Assembly: GCA_026874595.1 (NCBI GenBank)
Contig: CM049320.1
Location: forward strand, 51,410,714 to 51,474,713
DNA length: 64,000 nt
From: Sipunculus nudus
Taxonomy: Eukaryota; Annelida; Sipuncula; Golfingiida; Sipunculidae
Direction: 5' to 3'
Shown here: one piece after another, positions 26,701 through 38,400 of the stretch
Numbering within the stretch: position 1 is the first letter of the stretch
Layout of the letters: every line of letters starts with the position of its first letter
Made by a program: the position numbers and the translations under genes
Notes under the pieces: generated by a model
The model's database searches: none
What the model was told of the DNA's origin: nothing
The model's input: only the letters and a program-made list of their open reading frames with translations

Positions 26701-28352
26701 CGTAGAACTAATGCAAATATCAAGTTCAAGAGGCTTAATTTATTTTGAATTTCTTTTGTAGGCATAACAGGAACGGCTATAATGACATTCAGCCTACCAT
26801 CAATAAGTAAATATTTCAAACACAAGAAGACATTCGCTACCGGCATAGTATATGCCGGAGGGGGCTGTGCCACCGCACTTTTCCCCATATTTGGGAATTA
26901 TCTCATAGAGAGGTATACACTCCGTGGTCTATTTCTAATATATTCCGGACTGGTGCTGAACATATGTGCTGCTGGGGCCCTCTTGAGGCCGGTACCAGGG
27001 ACACAACACTCCAAACCAAGGCTCTCACATGGTGCCGTACATAAGGACGAAAAGTTAAACAATGTTATTACCATATCTATAATAAGACTTGAAGATCAGT
27101 CCGACATTGCAATTAGCACTGATTCAACTTCATGTGACGCTAAAGGTGAAAGTTCTAATTCTCGGAATAAGGAATGCAAGGATGCTACAGAAAACAGTGG
27201 CTTGGTGCAAAGGGTTTGCAACTTGAGATGCATATTCTATTTAGGGGGCCTGCTGTTCTCCCAGTTCGGCTACTTTACATGTTCGTTCTTTCTTCCTCCT
27301 TTCATGTCTGATTTAGGTTACAATGAAAGTCGGATTTCCCTGGTTCTTGCAATATTTGGTGGCACTGACGCGGTTGGAAAGCTTCTCTTCGGATACGTGG
27401 GTGATATGAATGTTTTTGACCGAAGCACACTGCTCTGCTTTGCTCTATTCGTTTGCGGCCTCTCGACAAGTTTCATTTCAGCATTATCCGCATTGAGTCA
27501 TATTATCGCTACAACTGTAATCTTCGGATTATGTGGTGGTGTGTCTACGATGTATATGGGACCACTAATTCACGACGTCTTGGGTTCTGAGCATGTCGGA
27601 TTTGGTATCGGATTATGCTACACTTTCTCTGACTCGGCCTTCACTATCAGTCCCATTATTGGAGGTAGGTTTGTTCAGGTGGGAGACAAAATACCTGTTG
27701 ACACCGCCCTATTTTAACACGGGGGGGGGGGGACTCCTGCCTTTAACCTTGCAAGATGTTCCCCTCACATTTTCCCATCAAACAAGGCCCCTGCTACATT
27801 TATTCACAAAATCAGAGATAGGTGTAATGTTTTATATCTGGGCAAACCGGCATATTTGAAGTCACGGCCCTAACATTAGTTCCGTCAGAGAAATTAATAA
27901 ACAGGGAAAATATCAGCTAGTCTGTTCATAGCTCAAATAAACTCTGAATTGATTTGAAGTATGTATGTTTTTTTTCTCAATTTTAAAGGTACGAAAAAAT
28001 TATCCTGACATATTTGAGTTTATCTCTGATAAGTAAGCATAGGAGAACCTGTGCGTATAAATCATATACAATACTTAATTTTACTGAAAAAAAGTTTTCT
28101 TTATTTTACATTGAATTGTCGAAATGTAATTTTTAACCTACTTATATCGATTCATTATCTGCTATAAATTTTATTATTCGTTTCATGGTGTTTTACGATT
28201 ATTTTTAATTGCCTCCAGGTGTTTTGAAGGAGATGACGGGGACCTATGCTATGTCCTTCATGGTAGGGCCCGGCGCTTACTTCGCAGCAGTCGGATTGTG
28301 CCTTTTATTCAGACGAACATCAGGATTGTCGAGAATATCAAATAAAAAATGA
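20537..28352 (+). CDS. Monocarboxylate-transporter-like protein (SLC16/MCT family, MFS), intact copy
   Basis: Five coding exons (20537-20603, 23029-23172, 23537-23680, 26762-27664, 28219-28352) join to 1392 bases, 463 residues plus stop, the usual SLC16 length. All four introns are phase 1 with GT/AG ends. The start is the ATG at 20537 because the TM1 motif DPLWAWVALAG follows 12 residues later and the pseudogene copy shares this start. Residues 136-153 (YFKHKKTFATGIVYAGGG) match the SLC16 TM4-5 signature. A hydrophilic loop at about 196-268 separates two six-helix halves, as in MCTs. The TM8 D-x3-R position of MCT1 reads D321-AVG-K325, lysine replacing arginine. The family carries monocarboxylates or related small organic anions across the plasma membrane; the substrate here cannot be inferred. 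The cytosolic tail is short, ending in Lys-Lys. A possible AATAAA signal lies at 28500-28505. Internal microsatellites are confined to introns and flanks. Confidence 0.9.
20604..23028 (+). other. Intron 1 of the intact transporter gene
   Basis: No second gene recognised inside. The region before exon 2 (about 22600-23028) aligns with 850-1168 of the pseudogene (for example the CCTTTCTAATG/ACGTTT stretch just before the acceptor). Confidence 0.55.
23721..23770. repeat. (TA)n microsatellite in intron 3
   Basis: Perfect TA dinucleotide tract about 40 bases after exon 3; position equivalent to the TATC tract of the pseudogene. Confidence 0.95.
24400..24880. repeat. Degenerate tandem repeat, about 130-160 base units
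   Basis: The phrase CATCCATGTTTACGATACCA (about 24526), CATCGATGTTTGTGATACCA (about 24683) and CCAATGTCTGTGACATCA (about 24814) is followed each time by similar GGNATTCCA and ...AAATT sequence; ATGGCCGCCATTTT-type blocks lie between. At least three units are seen, in intron 3 of the intact transporter gene. Confidence 0.6.
24881..26761 (+). other. Distal part of intron 3 of the intact gene
   Basis: Includes overlapping open frames at 25371-25637 that match nothing I recognise. The equivalent pseudogene intron is unrelated here, so this is copy-specific inserted or diverged DNA. Confidence 0.45.
27720..27731. repeat. Poly-G tract in intron 4 of the intact gene
   Basis: Twelve G in a row just after the long exon, inside the intron. 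Length may be uncertain in the assembly. Confidence 0.85.
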
Positions 28353-28499
28353 TTTGGGATGTAGTTAATGTTGTTCTAGCAACGTACATTTGGTTTTCGT
28401 AAGACATTTTCAAAGTCTTTATATTCAAATTTAATTTCATGATCAAAAGTCGCATATGACTGTAGGACCAAAAGGTCACAGGAAAAAGTCGCAGGAAAG

Positions 28500-28505
28500 A
28501 ATAAA
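28500..28505 (+). promoter_or_regulatory. Candidate polyadenylation signal of the intact transporter gene
   Basis: AATAAA about 150 bases after the stop codon, followed by A-rich then T-rich DNA. Another AATAAA overlaps the end of the coding region at 28341-28346, too close to the stop to be favoured. Confidence 0.35.
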
Positions 28506-28723
28506 AAATTTAAGGAAAAAAAATTCCCTGACAGAAAGTTAATTTCTGGGTAACCAATTAAGTGACATGTTTGAAGCCAAAAATAATTCCACCAAATATC
28601 ACAAAAGGATACTCTCAACATTGGTGTATCCGTCTTAAGATTGGCTGTAAATCATTTAAAAACTGGTCAATCAGATGGAAGATCTAATCTACAGTCTGAC
28701 CATATCATTAATGAAACACCGTT

Positions 28724-28726
<3 letters not shown>

Positions 28727-28765
<39 letters not shown>
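28727..28765. repeat. (TA)n microsatellite
   Basis: Dinucleotide tract immediately left of the LINE relic at 28796-29865; a second (TA)n tract (29948-30000) bounds its right side. Confidence 0.95.
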
Positions 28766-28770
<5 letters not shown>

Positions 28771-28795
28771 TATTTAATTTTATGATTTTACATGG

Positions 28796-29865
28796 ACATT
28801 CCCCAGCGGATATGAATACTTAAGTAATTATTCCTATACCGAAAGATCCAAGAGCTGACCTAACCTGTAGTGACTACTACAGGGGTATTTCATTGACAAG
28901 TTATTTCAGCTAATTACTTTATAGTGTTATTATTTAGAAAAATGTAGATAAAATTGCCTCTTCTCCACTGCAATATGCTTTTAAGAAGAGGCATTCGACT
29001 AACATGTTCATAATGGTGCTGAAGGAGGTTATTTCACATCACATATGGATCGGGATCAGTTTGCTATGCGGACGATCTTACGCTCGTTATATAACGCAAA
29101 GAAAACCAAATGTGTTATTTTTAACAGGGAGTATCCAGCTAGATCAGATGAGATCGGTTTAAATGGTATTTCCCTAGAATGGCAGGATTCTGTATATTAT
29201 TTGGGGAATACAGAAACTTGGAACTTGTCAGATAACAATGCCGTCTTCGGTAAAAGAGTCAGATTTATTGCAACCTTTAACACCTTAAAGGCGAATAACG
29301 GATGTCTGTCTAGCGAGGTTAAGAACAGGCTATTTCACTCTTATTATTGTTCCTTTTATGGCTTTCAAACCTTGTTATTTAAGCATAAGTCAATTGATCG
29401 AATAAGTACATCAAATAATAAGGCTCTGCGTCACCTATGGCTCTTATCATATAACTCCCACAAGAATATTGTTCATCGACTTGCGGGCTCTTCGGCTCTG
29501 ATACATATAATTAGCTCACGCTTTACACTTTATTTCTGAACATGCAGGACGTTGCAAATGACTCTGTAAATTTTCTGACAAAGAGTACTCATTATACCTC
29601 AGTTGGTGTACTTGGAAGCAACTTACGATATCTAGAAAGTCAGATGCACAACCATTGGATACAACTTCACATTAGAAATATAAAGATACTTAAGAGACAG
29701 TTTATGAATGTAACAACATGTATTAATTTAGATTTACTGTCGGAATTGATAGAATGCAAAGATGGAATATGCACCTCCAATTTGACCTCCGTTGAGGTTA
29801 AAAGGCTAATTGATATATTATCAACCGATTTTGTAATAGATATGGACTGAACTTTCATATTTCTG
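28796..29865 (+). mobile_element. Internally deleted non-LTR retrotransposon relic (RT)
   Basis: Plus-strand frames read PIPKDPRADLTCSDYYRGIS (about 28836-28895), the RT fingers region, and then after a deletion of the palm A region YADDLTL (TAT GCG GAC GAT at 29065-29076). The following open frame (29045-29539) carries a C-terminal RT/thumb segment with KTKCVIFN and a later NKALRHLWLLSYNSHKNIVH motif typical of LINE C-termini; the rest continues to 29850. The relic ends in AATAAAG followed by a (TA)n tail. It is absent from the matching flank of the pseudogene unit, so it entered after duplication. Confidence 0.8.
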
Positions 29866-29945
29866 TCCTTCTTTCTGTACATCTTTCATTTATTTAATAT
29901 TTCTTTTCATTGCATATAATGCACTCTACTTCCTTGTACGAATAA

Positions 29946-29947
<2 letters not shown>

Positions 29948-29990
<43 letters not shown>

Positions 29991-30000
29991 TATATATATA
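29948..30000. repeat. (TA)n microsatellite, 3' tail of the LINE relic
   Basis: Follows the AATAAAG end of the relic; some LINE families end in short simple repeats rather than poly(A). Confidence 0.9.
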
Positions 30001-30289
30001 CTGTCGCGCCTGAATGCACTTAATTTGCCTTTTCACAACGCAGTGTATTCACATTCTGATATGAAATAAGATTCTCTGTTCAAAAGTTGTTAGTACAATA
30101 AGGATTAAGGAAAATCAACAACACTGTCCGGTTTGCTGAAAAGTATAATTAAGATTGCATTGATTATTTCTCATTAATTGCTGTCCAGGGATAATTTTAA
30201 TATTTATAGTTTCAGCCATAATGAGAAAATGAGAAAATGTGAAGTGACAATCTGAAAGGGTACAGACAGCAGACCATCCCACTTCTGAA

Positions 30290-32003
30290 TTAATTACTAT
30301 TTATTATATCACAAATTCAGGATATGTTAAAAAGCCTTAAGAGCATTTTCAGTAATGCTATGTTCTAACTAAAACCAGGGCTTAAACACTACGAATACTA
30401 TCAACTAGACCATTGTTACCCTAGCCTGCTCTTTCCACATGATTTCTTTTCACAGACAGAACATAATTCCGATTAAGAATAACATTATTATGATTATATC
30501 CATGTGTTTTGCATGTGTTTTCCACACGTCCTGTTAACATATTAGGGCACTGACATGTTTTTACTGAGCATGAGACTGCAAAATGTTTTAGCCCCTGAGC
30601 TATATTCAAATATATTATTCAATAGTATTATAGTTTGCACATCAACATAGTGAGACACTTGCGGTAAGTCTAACGCCTGGAGTAGCGGCTTTGTGCGGTA
30701 ACAGGGACCTCTTCTGCTCAAGACTGCACATATAAGTTTGGGGACCACACAGTAAGAGGCAATATCGTGTGGGGGGGGGGGGGGGCTATAGCTATCGATG
30801 TTCCCCGACCTGGTTCAAATCCAAACTGGAATTCATTGTATGTGATATTTTCATAAATTCATGTAAAATAAACATATCAGCTAACTTTGAAAGTGTATTT
30901 CAGGCAATTATCGGTCTATACTTCTTTAGTATACTTGGGTCAACATTAGGCTTTTTCAATAGTGGTATCAGGATGCCATTTGAAAAGTTACGCTGACCAA
31001 CTCCGAACCGAAAACTTTCTGTCATGAACTCGCACAAAAGAAGTATAAGTCAGGTTCTCGAAGCATACTTCAAGTGTTCAGCAGTGATACCGTCTGTTCC
31101 ATGTGAACACCCCGATCTGAGTTTACGAATAAATCGTTTTATAAGATACTCGGGAAAGACAAAGGCTGACATATCGCCTTGCAAACTATTCAGTTTGGTA
31201 GTAATTATTTCACGACAGCTCTTTATCCGCGCTCTCAGATCTTAGGTCAAACGAAAAGTTTCTCCTTAAGGTGACAATGAAAATTTTCAATTAAGATTTT
31301 GTAATAGTTGTGTGCCTATTTTACCTTTGGCCATCTTTATTTTGTTTCAAAAACTTTTCATCCACTTTTTGCGAAAATACGAGTCAGCTTTATTGAAATT
31401 AAATATCGAAGAAGTATTAAACTCATGACGGCAGCTTTGTCGAAATATATGCTTACCGTGCTTATAGGAGTCTTACACAGCTCCGTGTCGTTGTCAGTCG
31501 CAATTATGCCACACTATGCCAGAAGCGCACTCTCTTCCTGGCTGAGGTGCAGGCCATGCTCCACCAGTGCCGTCTTCTTCTATTTCCTTGTCTCCCGCGT
31601 TACTTAAAATTGCATAATCGAGCAGTTTGTCTTTAACATATTTCGGCTTTAAGACGTGATCAATATACGATTTAACATGACCCTTCTCGTAAGTATGATT
31701 AGTAACTTGATTGAAGGAGAAGTTGGTCACGTATAAATCATTATCAGTCATGAATTCATAAACAACCGTGCTGTGTACAGTGAAAGATTTTTGTTTATTC
31801 CAATTTACGGACAAATCCCTCTCTTGGGAAGGGAGGCATTAAAGTCTCCCAACAAAACAAAAGGCGCGCCCTTGGTATTGGTGTCAATTAAAACCTGTAC
31901 CATCTCCAGCGTCTCTCTATTAAGGTCTATTTGATCATATTTTCCATTATAATATGGCATATAGACTATACAAGTCAGTACCAATAATCAAGGAATGGTG
32001 TTA
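30290..32003 (-). mobile_element. Decayed LINE fragment (endonuclease end plus RT start)
   Basis: Minus-strand reading from about 31985 leftwards gives YYNGKYDQIDLN, GAPFVLLGDFNASLP (the endonuclease GDFN motif), then after a linker GTDGITAEHLKYA (about 31120-31080), LIPLLKKPNVDPSILKKYRP (about 30980-30920) and a C-terminal piece LPQVSHYVDVQTIILLNNIF. Many stops. It splits sequence contiguous in the pseudogene unit (7420-7450), so it is a post-duplication insertion. A poly-G run lies inside at 30769-30785. Confidence 0.8.
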
Positions 32004-32404
32004 AAATCACTGCCTTATGACAAAGAAGTCAAAAGACCCCGTTCCAGAATTTGACAATTTTATTCTCTTTCAACAAATTGTATGAAATAGAAATGTTCGT
32101 TATATTTGCAACATGTTTAATAACTTTGAGTAACATTTTTGTCAATTCATTGAAGCAGTTGACGCATACAATATTATTCACTTTGTGAAAATATTTTGAT
32201 ACTGTATTCAATACAGAACAGTCTCTTAGTCGCTGTTTTAAAATTGATTTTATCACCACAAAAGTGAAAAGAACAAACGTTACTTTGTCTCTAACCTTCA
32301 AAGAATCTATTTCACCTATTTTTGAAAAATAAAATTGATGTGATTTCGTGCTTCCTCTGTGCATATATTTATGATCAATAATCTAGGGGTAATTTTGGCT
32401 GTGA

Positions 32405-32770
32405 AAAGTTCTGTTCTTATAAGTTCTTCGTAAAGGATGTATGAACTTGTTCATCAATAATATGTTTGTTTACACAGCAAGGTTAACAAACGGGAAAACA
32501 TGTAACCTAGGTGGTAGGTTGCATATATGCGGAGGTAGAAAGTTCCCTTGCTGCAAAACGCAACTTGGACAGCTCTGGCTTATCTGACATGCTGCCAGAT
32601 GCCCCTGCTAAATATTTTTTGATTATTTTGGCGGCCCCACATATTATAAACATGTTGATATAAACAAAACAAGCAGCTTGTGTGCGGTGATATCCACGTG
32701 TTCTTACCTATTTTATAAATGCCTCGTGAGATTACCTTTATAAAGGTCAGATAAGTGATTTGGCCCCTTT
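32405..32770 (+). repeat. Dispersed repeat R1, copy 2
   Basis: The best preserved plus-strand copy; reverse complement of 6692-7050. Ends near AGGTCAGATAAGTGATTTGG, matching CCAATCACCTATCTGACCTT of copy 1. Confidence 0.75.
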
Positions 32771-32902
32771 AAAATAGTGAGGATGACATGTTACCCACTG
32801 AAACAGGTCTTGTGTGGGCCATCCATTATCTTTGGATCCTTGGATCAATAGATATGTCTGTACATTACACATACCCTCCGCAGAAGGCTTTGAAACAACA
32901 CG

Positions 32903-32940
32903 GTGGGGGGGGGGGGGATTGGGGTGGGGTGGGGTGGGGG
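32903..32940 (+). other. G-quadruplex-forming motif
   Basis: A run of 13 G, then ATT, then GGGGTGGGGTGGGGTGGGGG. Four or more G-runs with one-base loops are an unusually strong G4 signature on the plus strand. Confidence 0.8.
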
Positions 32941-33689
32941 ACACTGTAACCAATGAAAAATCGGGTGCCGTAAAAAAATGCATGATGGTAGCTTTTAGAC
33001 ATAACTCTTGAAAGTTAAAGTGAAGGGTTGAAAACAGTGTGAGACGCAAAACCTTGCGCTATTTTTTTTTTATAATACGCGTAATTTTTTTTGTTAATCA
33101 GATTTTGAAGTAAAAAAAAAATGGACGCCTGTCCATTCCCGTCCGAGCCTGGGAGGGTATCTTAATGAACCAATTTCAACCACAGTATCAGTTGTAAGAC
33201 AAAAATATAAGTGAAAATCCTGTCACAAATGTTTGACAATTAAGGGTTAGCTAAAATACGTTACGCTATATCTACGCAAACAATATTCAATCAGGTTAAC
33301 TGTAAAGGTATTTACAATGTGCTACTTCAAATGGAGAACGTTACAGGCAGTTCTCGAGAGGTGTGTCTGACTTAAAGTTAAGGTCCCTAAAAAAAACTGG
33401 CAATTGTGTTTGTTTGTTTGTTTAGAATCAAGATTAAATTATCCGTCATTACCAAGTCTTTCGTTTGTCATTTTGAAGTGTCCGTTAATATAATTTCAAA
33501 TTGGTCATGAATGTTTCATAATTTTAGCCAAACTGCGCCCAGTGACCCCAAACAGAATGAATAACCATCAGCTTGACCCAGTATCATTAGACAAATGACA
33601 CCTTCTTGAAGAATTGTTTGGTTTCAAAAGGCGTTTATTCATTTATTTTTTCAAGGAAGACATTATTTCTAATTGAGGTTCTAAAGGAG

Positions 33690-34130
33690 CACAGGGACTT
33701 TAAGTAACTGAACATGGATGTTAAAGCTGGCCTTTGGTAGTATGACAAAATTAAGTCCAAAATATGAGAAATACTGGGACCAGCACAAATATATTCCAGG
33801 TACGTACGTTCATTACTGGACAAATATTCAGATGAATTCTGGAGATACGCTGAAGTCAATACTGGAAACAACTGATAATACAGGAGATATATTTAGATTA
33901 ATATCAGAGGTACACTAAGGTCAATGGCAGAGATATACTGAGATCAATACTGGAGATATACTGAGAACAATACTGGTGATACATGGGAATAAATACTGGA
34001 GATACCCTGAGATCCATATTGGAGATATACTGAGATTAATGGTTGATATATACTGAGACCAATGCAAGGGACATACTGAGATCAATCGTCGGGATATACT
34101 GAGATTAATAATGGAAATTTACTTAGATAG
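33690..34130. repeat. Minisatellite downstream of the intact unit
   Basis: Repeats of about 25-30 bases of the form GGAGATATACTGAGATCAAT with variations (GGTTGATATATACTGAGACC and similar). Its left end is homologous to 19440-19530. Confidence 0.8.
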
Positions 34131-35269
34131 GTTCCTATTCCTATTTTAAGGGTTAACCATTTGCCCATTGGCATAAATGTAAGTTAATAAAGCTTGAACG
34201 TACTGGCAACCTCCGAGATAGCAGCCAGGAATTGACACTAATAGTGCAAGGTATAATGTCGAAAATGAGAAATTTTGATCACGCGCCTTTCTATTAGATG
34301 TGTTAAAAAGGTGTTTACCCGAGAATAAACCACCTTTGAACACTTATATTATGACTGTACGATGAGCGTCATTATTGAAATAATTATCTGTATGGGGTTA
34401 CTATTTATTTTCAATTATCAAAGTCAAGTGGAAATTACAATTCTTGATCTTTCTCTGACTGACTTGTGGTAAGGAATGCTGCATTTGTTCAGTTTATTAC
34501 CAGGTCCAAACACGTTATGAAATGCTATAATCGAAACTTCTACATTTACATCGTTCTATAAAGCACATGCCATGTGATATTTTCAAAGACTATAAGGAGC
34601 TGCATCAGTGCTTGCACGTGATAGAATCAACTGATGATGCTGCCTTTTTCAACCAAATTTGAAAAATTTTCTCCACATCTTAACCATAATGTAACAGTTA
34701 ATTGAAAGACACTGAAATTGGTATTTGAAGGAGGCAAAGTGTAATTTCCTTTAGAAGGGCAATGCTAAGGACGAGTATATGGTGAGGAATATTCATTAGA
34801 AATAAATTACTTTTGCACCAGTTCTTCTAACAGCCTCCAGTCCACAAACTCCTATCAATGAGCAGCTGAGCAATCAGCTACTTCTCAACCTCTCTTGTGA
34901 CCCAACCGTCACCAGAGTCCGATCTCCTAAACTCCCAAGCCTCATTCTGTGCAGATCATGAAGACCAAGTGAAATACATCTCCGTTGGAGAAAAGCACAT
35001 TCTGCTGGTCGACCTGAAATGCCCGAGTCGGGACCAAGAATTTGAGGAGTGTACGTTGTCCACATAGTTTATCTAATTCCATTGGTCTGTTTTAATCATC
35101 TCTGCAGTGAACAACATGAACATCACAATCACAATTATTTTAATATATTAGTTGCTTTTAAATTTTAAATTTGAATAGCTGAAATCAGGATACATACGTG
35201 CATTGGAAAATTAACCAGTAATGCTTAAGAGGAAAAAGTTGATTCATAATAATAACATATTTAATGAAG

Positions 35270-35318
<49 letters not shown>

Positions 35319-38300
35319 TTATATCTATATATATAACCTGGTTTTCACTAGGAAAAATATTTTGAAGAGTCTGGGACGCTCATGCCAATAGTATGCGTGT
35401 CCCATCTCTTTGGATCGTCCCAAGGGTTGAGATCGAATGGTTATTGAATCATTTTTTTTCATTTTAGGTCATTATAGTATATTATTAAATTAGAAATTGT
35501 GTCATTATATCATTATTTGATTATGTGAAATTTATGGGTCAGTGGCCAGTGCAGTGTTTAGAAGCGGATCCAGATATGGGGGGGGGGGTCCGATCTTGCA
35601 ACCAGAAATTCAAGCGTTCTTTCAAACCCCAGAAAAAAATGTAGAAAAGCTGCAAATGATAGAAAGCTATTTACGGGCCGGTTATCTTGTCTGCATGTGT
35701 AACCAACACTCTTTCCCCTCCAGTGAAATTAAAGGTGTCATTAATTACATGAGTTACTTTCATATGTAAATATATAAATATATAGATATATGTATATGGA
35801 ACATAAACATATACATGTAAAGTATGAATATCTGTACCACCAGGCAAGGGATTGGCTAAAGTATGGGGTACAGAATGGCAAAAGTGTTGTGTTAAAGAGA
35901 TTGCAAGGGAATAAAGTAATGATGTATCTATGGGCACATGTATGTGCGAGGTTATTAAGACCAATGTTTATGTCTACGCAAGGTAAAGTCCTGAAGAAAG
36001 TAATGTATTAATTTGAATTGTCAATTAGTTGGACAGAGTAAGGCAGTATGAATTAAGTATATAGAGATGCGGCAGTGTGTTCAGCTTATGTAAATGTGCA
36101 AATAGATGGACAGAGTAAGGCAGTATGAACTTAAATTATAGAGATGCGGCAGTGTGTCCAGCTTATGTAAATGTGCAGGTTTTATTTGTTGTTGTGATGT
36201 TGTTAAAGCTTTGACTATCCTATTTTAAGACTTTCCTCGATCCTATATTTGACAATGTTGAACTTATATTATTGCTTATCAAATAGTGGACTGGAGATTG
36301 TTGATAGATTGAAGTTAATATATTGAGATATTTGATAACATTACCGTATATATATCAGACATCAGATCAAGCATAAACCCATCGGATTAAATTTGCTTGT
36401 AAAGACATGACAAATTAATTGTGGTATATAAAATTATAAAATTGTGTTATATTAAATATGTCATTATTAACATGTCATTATTAATTCATATAACAACCAA
36501 TTAGCCATATAACTGTTCGAGATGGCATAAAATATAGATAGAAATATATAACAATGTCACCTTTAGATATATTTGATAGATGATTTTATAAACGGCTTGG
36601 TGTCTGAACAAGAGCTTCAAATACTTACAATTTATGATGTTAGCGCTCAAGCCTTAAAATAAACAATGACCATAAACATCTATTTGTTAACAAAAAGTTG
36701 CCCTAATTAGTACTGTGATTAGCCATTTGCTTAAAAGAGCATATCTCCTTAAGCATTTTGCGTGCACAGTATTGTCAACTGATAGGTCAGTATGACAATG
36801 TAACTGTCCGTTTGTGGAGACAGTTCCCAATAAGCTTAGATTCACGGGCCTACTAGCTAGAAGGATAGGATCTTAAAAAGGCACAGTACAAAGATTTAGA
36901 GTAAACTTACATTTAGTAAGTAAACATCTCGAAAAAAAAACATTTATTGTAATTATAAATTTATATTTGTGCATTTGAATCTTAATGGCTAAGCAAAACC
37001 AGTAAAAAGTCATGTGTATGATCATGAACCTTTATGAATTTTCTATCATTTGCTAATCGGGGCTGTCATTTATAACAAGTTACATGATGTTCAGTTTGCC
37101 TTTTAAGAACCAAACGGACACAAATTTCATTCACTTAACCAATATGTGGAAGGCTCAGGAAAGAGCATACTGTAAAAAAATTGAAAATACGTACATTGCA
37201 TAGATCTTCTAAGTTTCATTGAATGTTAAGTTTTCTTGTTAGGGGGCCGAGAATTCATTCACTTAACCAATATGTTCTCTAGCGCCTATATGACACAGAC
37301 GTGGACCTTGCGGCCCAGGTTTTAATAGTAACCGGCACGATTGTATAGCTCTTTGATCAGCAGGTTTAACTAATAAACTGGCGGTTTGTGTTTATACACC
37401 CAGTTATGCTTGTGTTTTCGCTTACCCGGATACCAGGCTTACACCATGTTAATCAAGCACCCATCGTTTCACATGATCTAAAAGCCATTGAGTGTGTTCT
37501 AAATTTAATACATTTATTAATGATACATCCTGATCAGTGATGAATAAACCTGTGTTCTGTATTGTGTGACTATACGTCAGCCTGTTTCTTTTTAATGTAT
37601 GGACGGTAAATGGGCCATGATCGTTAAGATAACATTATTATACTTGCAACTCTGAGAGAATCAAGAGAACGTCAGTCACTACTTCCAGATAGAAGGAGAC
37701 CTTTCCTGAGTAATTTTTCTAACGAATTGCACTTTTATAACAGCATGATAACTAAACACTCAGTCAATTTTCCTTGATTGCTGGCTCAATTTTTTTTTTA
37801 GATACAGGTCATGTACGACACATGCACCTTAAATGTGGCACGTTATTAAGTTTTGGCATTTCCTGTGGGCAATCGCGTTTCCTGTTGGCAGAGAGAACGT
37901 CATACCCAATACTCAGTGAGTACCATTCAGTTTATATTTAAGATCTCATACAACATATGCCTGAAGCGCTGAAACCTTAATGCTGTATTTAAGAAGAATT
38001 GAAAAAAACATAACTTCATGAATACAGTTTTATTACTAGTACATTGTGTTTTTATATGAAGCTTACTGGTAGGCAAAGGTAAACCATGACTTTTTGAAGA
38101 GGGAAATAGAAATGCCATACATGTTGTAACATAAACGACGTGTTGATTATGTTTACAATATGCGCTACTTTAGTACTAATTTTAACATCGATTTAGAAAA
38201 ATCTCATTGATCAGAGAATGCTTATATGAATATGTTCTTTTCGACATCAGCAAAAAAGGTTTTGATTAATCTTTTATAAATGTAACAAAATTTTGTCAAA

Positions 38301-38400
38301 TAGTGTGACAGATTTAATTTATGCTCTACATTTCGACTGGCCTTTTTGTAAATAATTCCACCTGCATTAATAAGTTTCTTAATATATGGAATTTGCAGAA
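34131..38400. other. Gene-poor spacer between the two gene families
   Basis: No supported gene. Contains a (TA)n tract (35273-35333), a poly-G run (35579-35588) and a two-copy 78-base direct repeat at about 36031-36180 (GGACAGAGTAAGGCAGTATG). ATTCATTCACTTAACCAATA is repeated near 37125 and 37252. Short open frames are unconvincing. Confidence 0.5.

Larger units (their letters stand above)
32010..33670. repeat. Duplicated 3' flank of the transporter unit, downstream copy
   Basis: Aligns in blocks with 7450-8330 (see that entry). Interrupted by R1 copy 2 and the G-rich tract. No gene. Confidence 0.7.

Noticed and set aside
30804-30818. GGTTCAAATCC, a B-box-like motif suggesting a tRNA or SINE head
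   Set aside because: No A box or cloverleaf around it; it lies within the minus-strand LINE relic.
35542-35769. 75-codon frame beginning MASAVF with a Gly run
   Set aside because: The Gly run comes from a poly-G tract; the remainder shows no domain.
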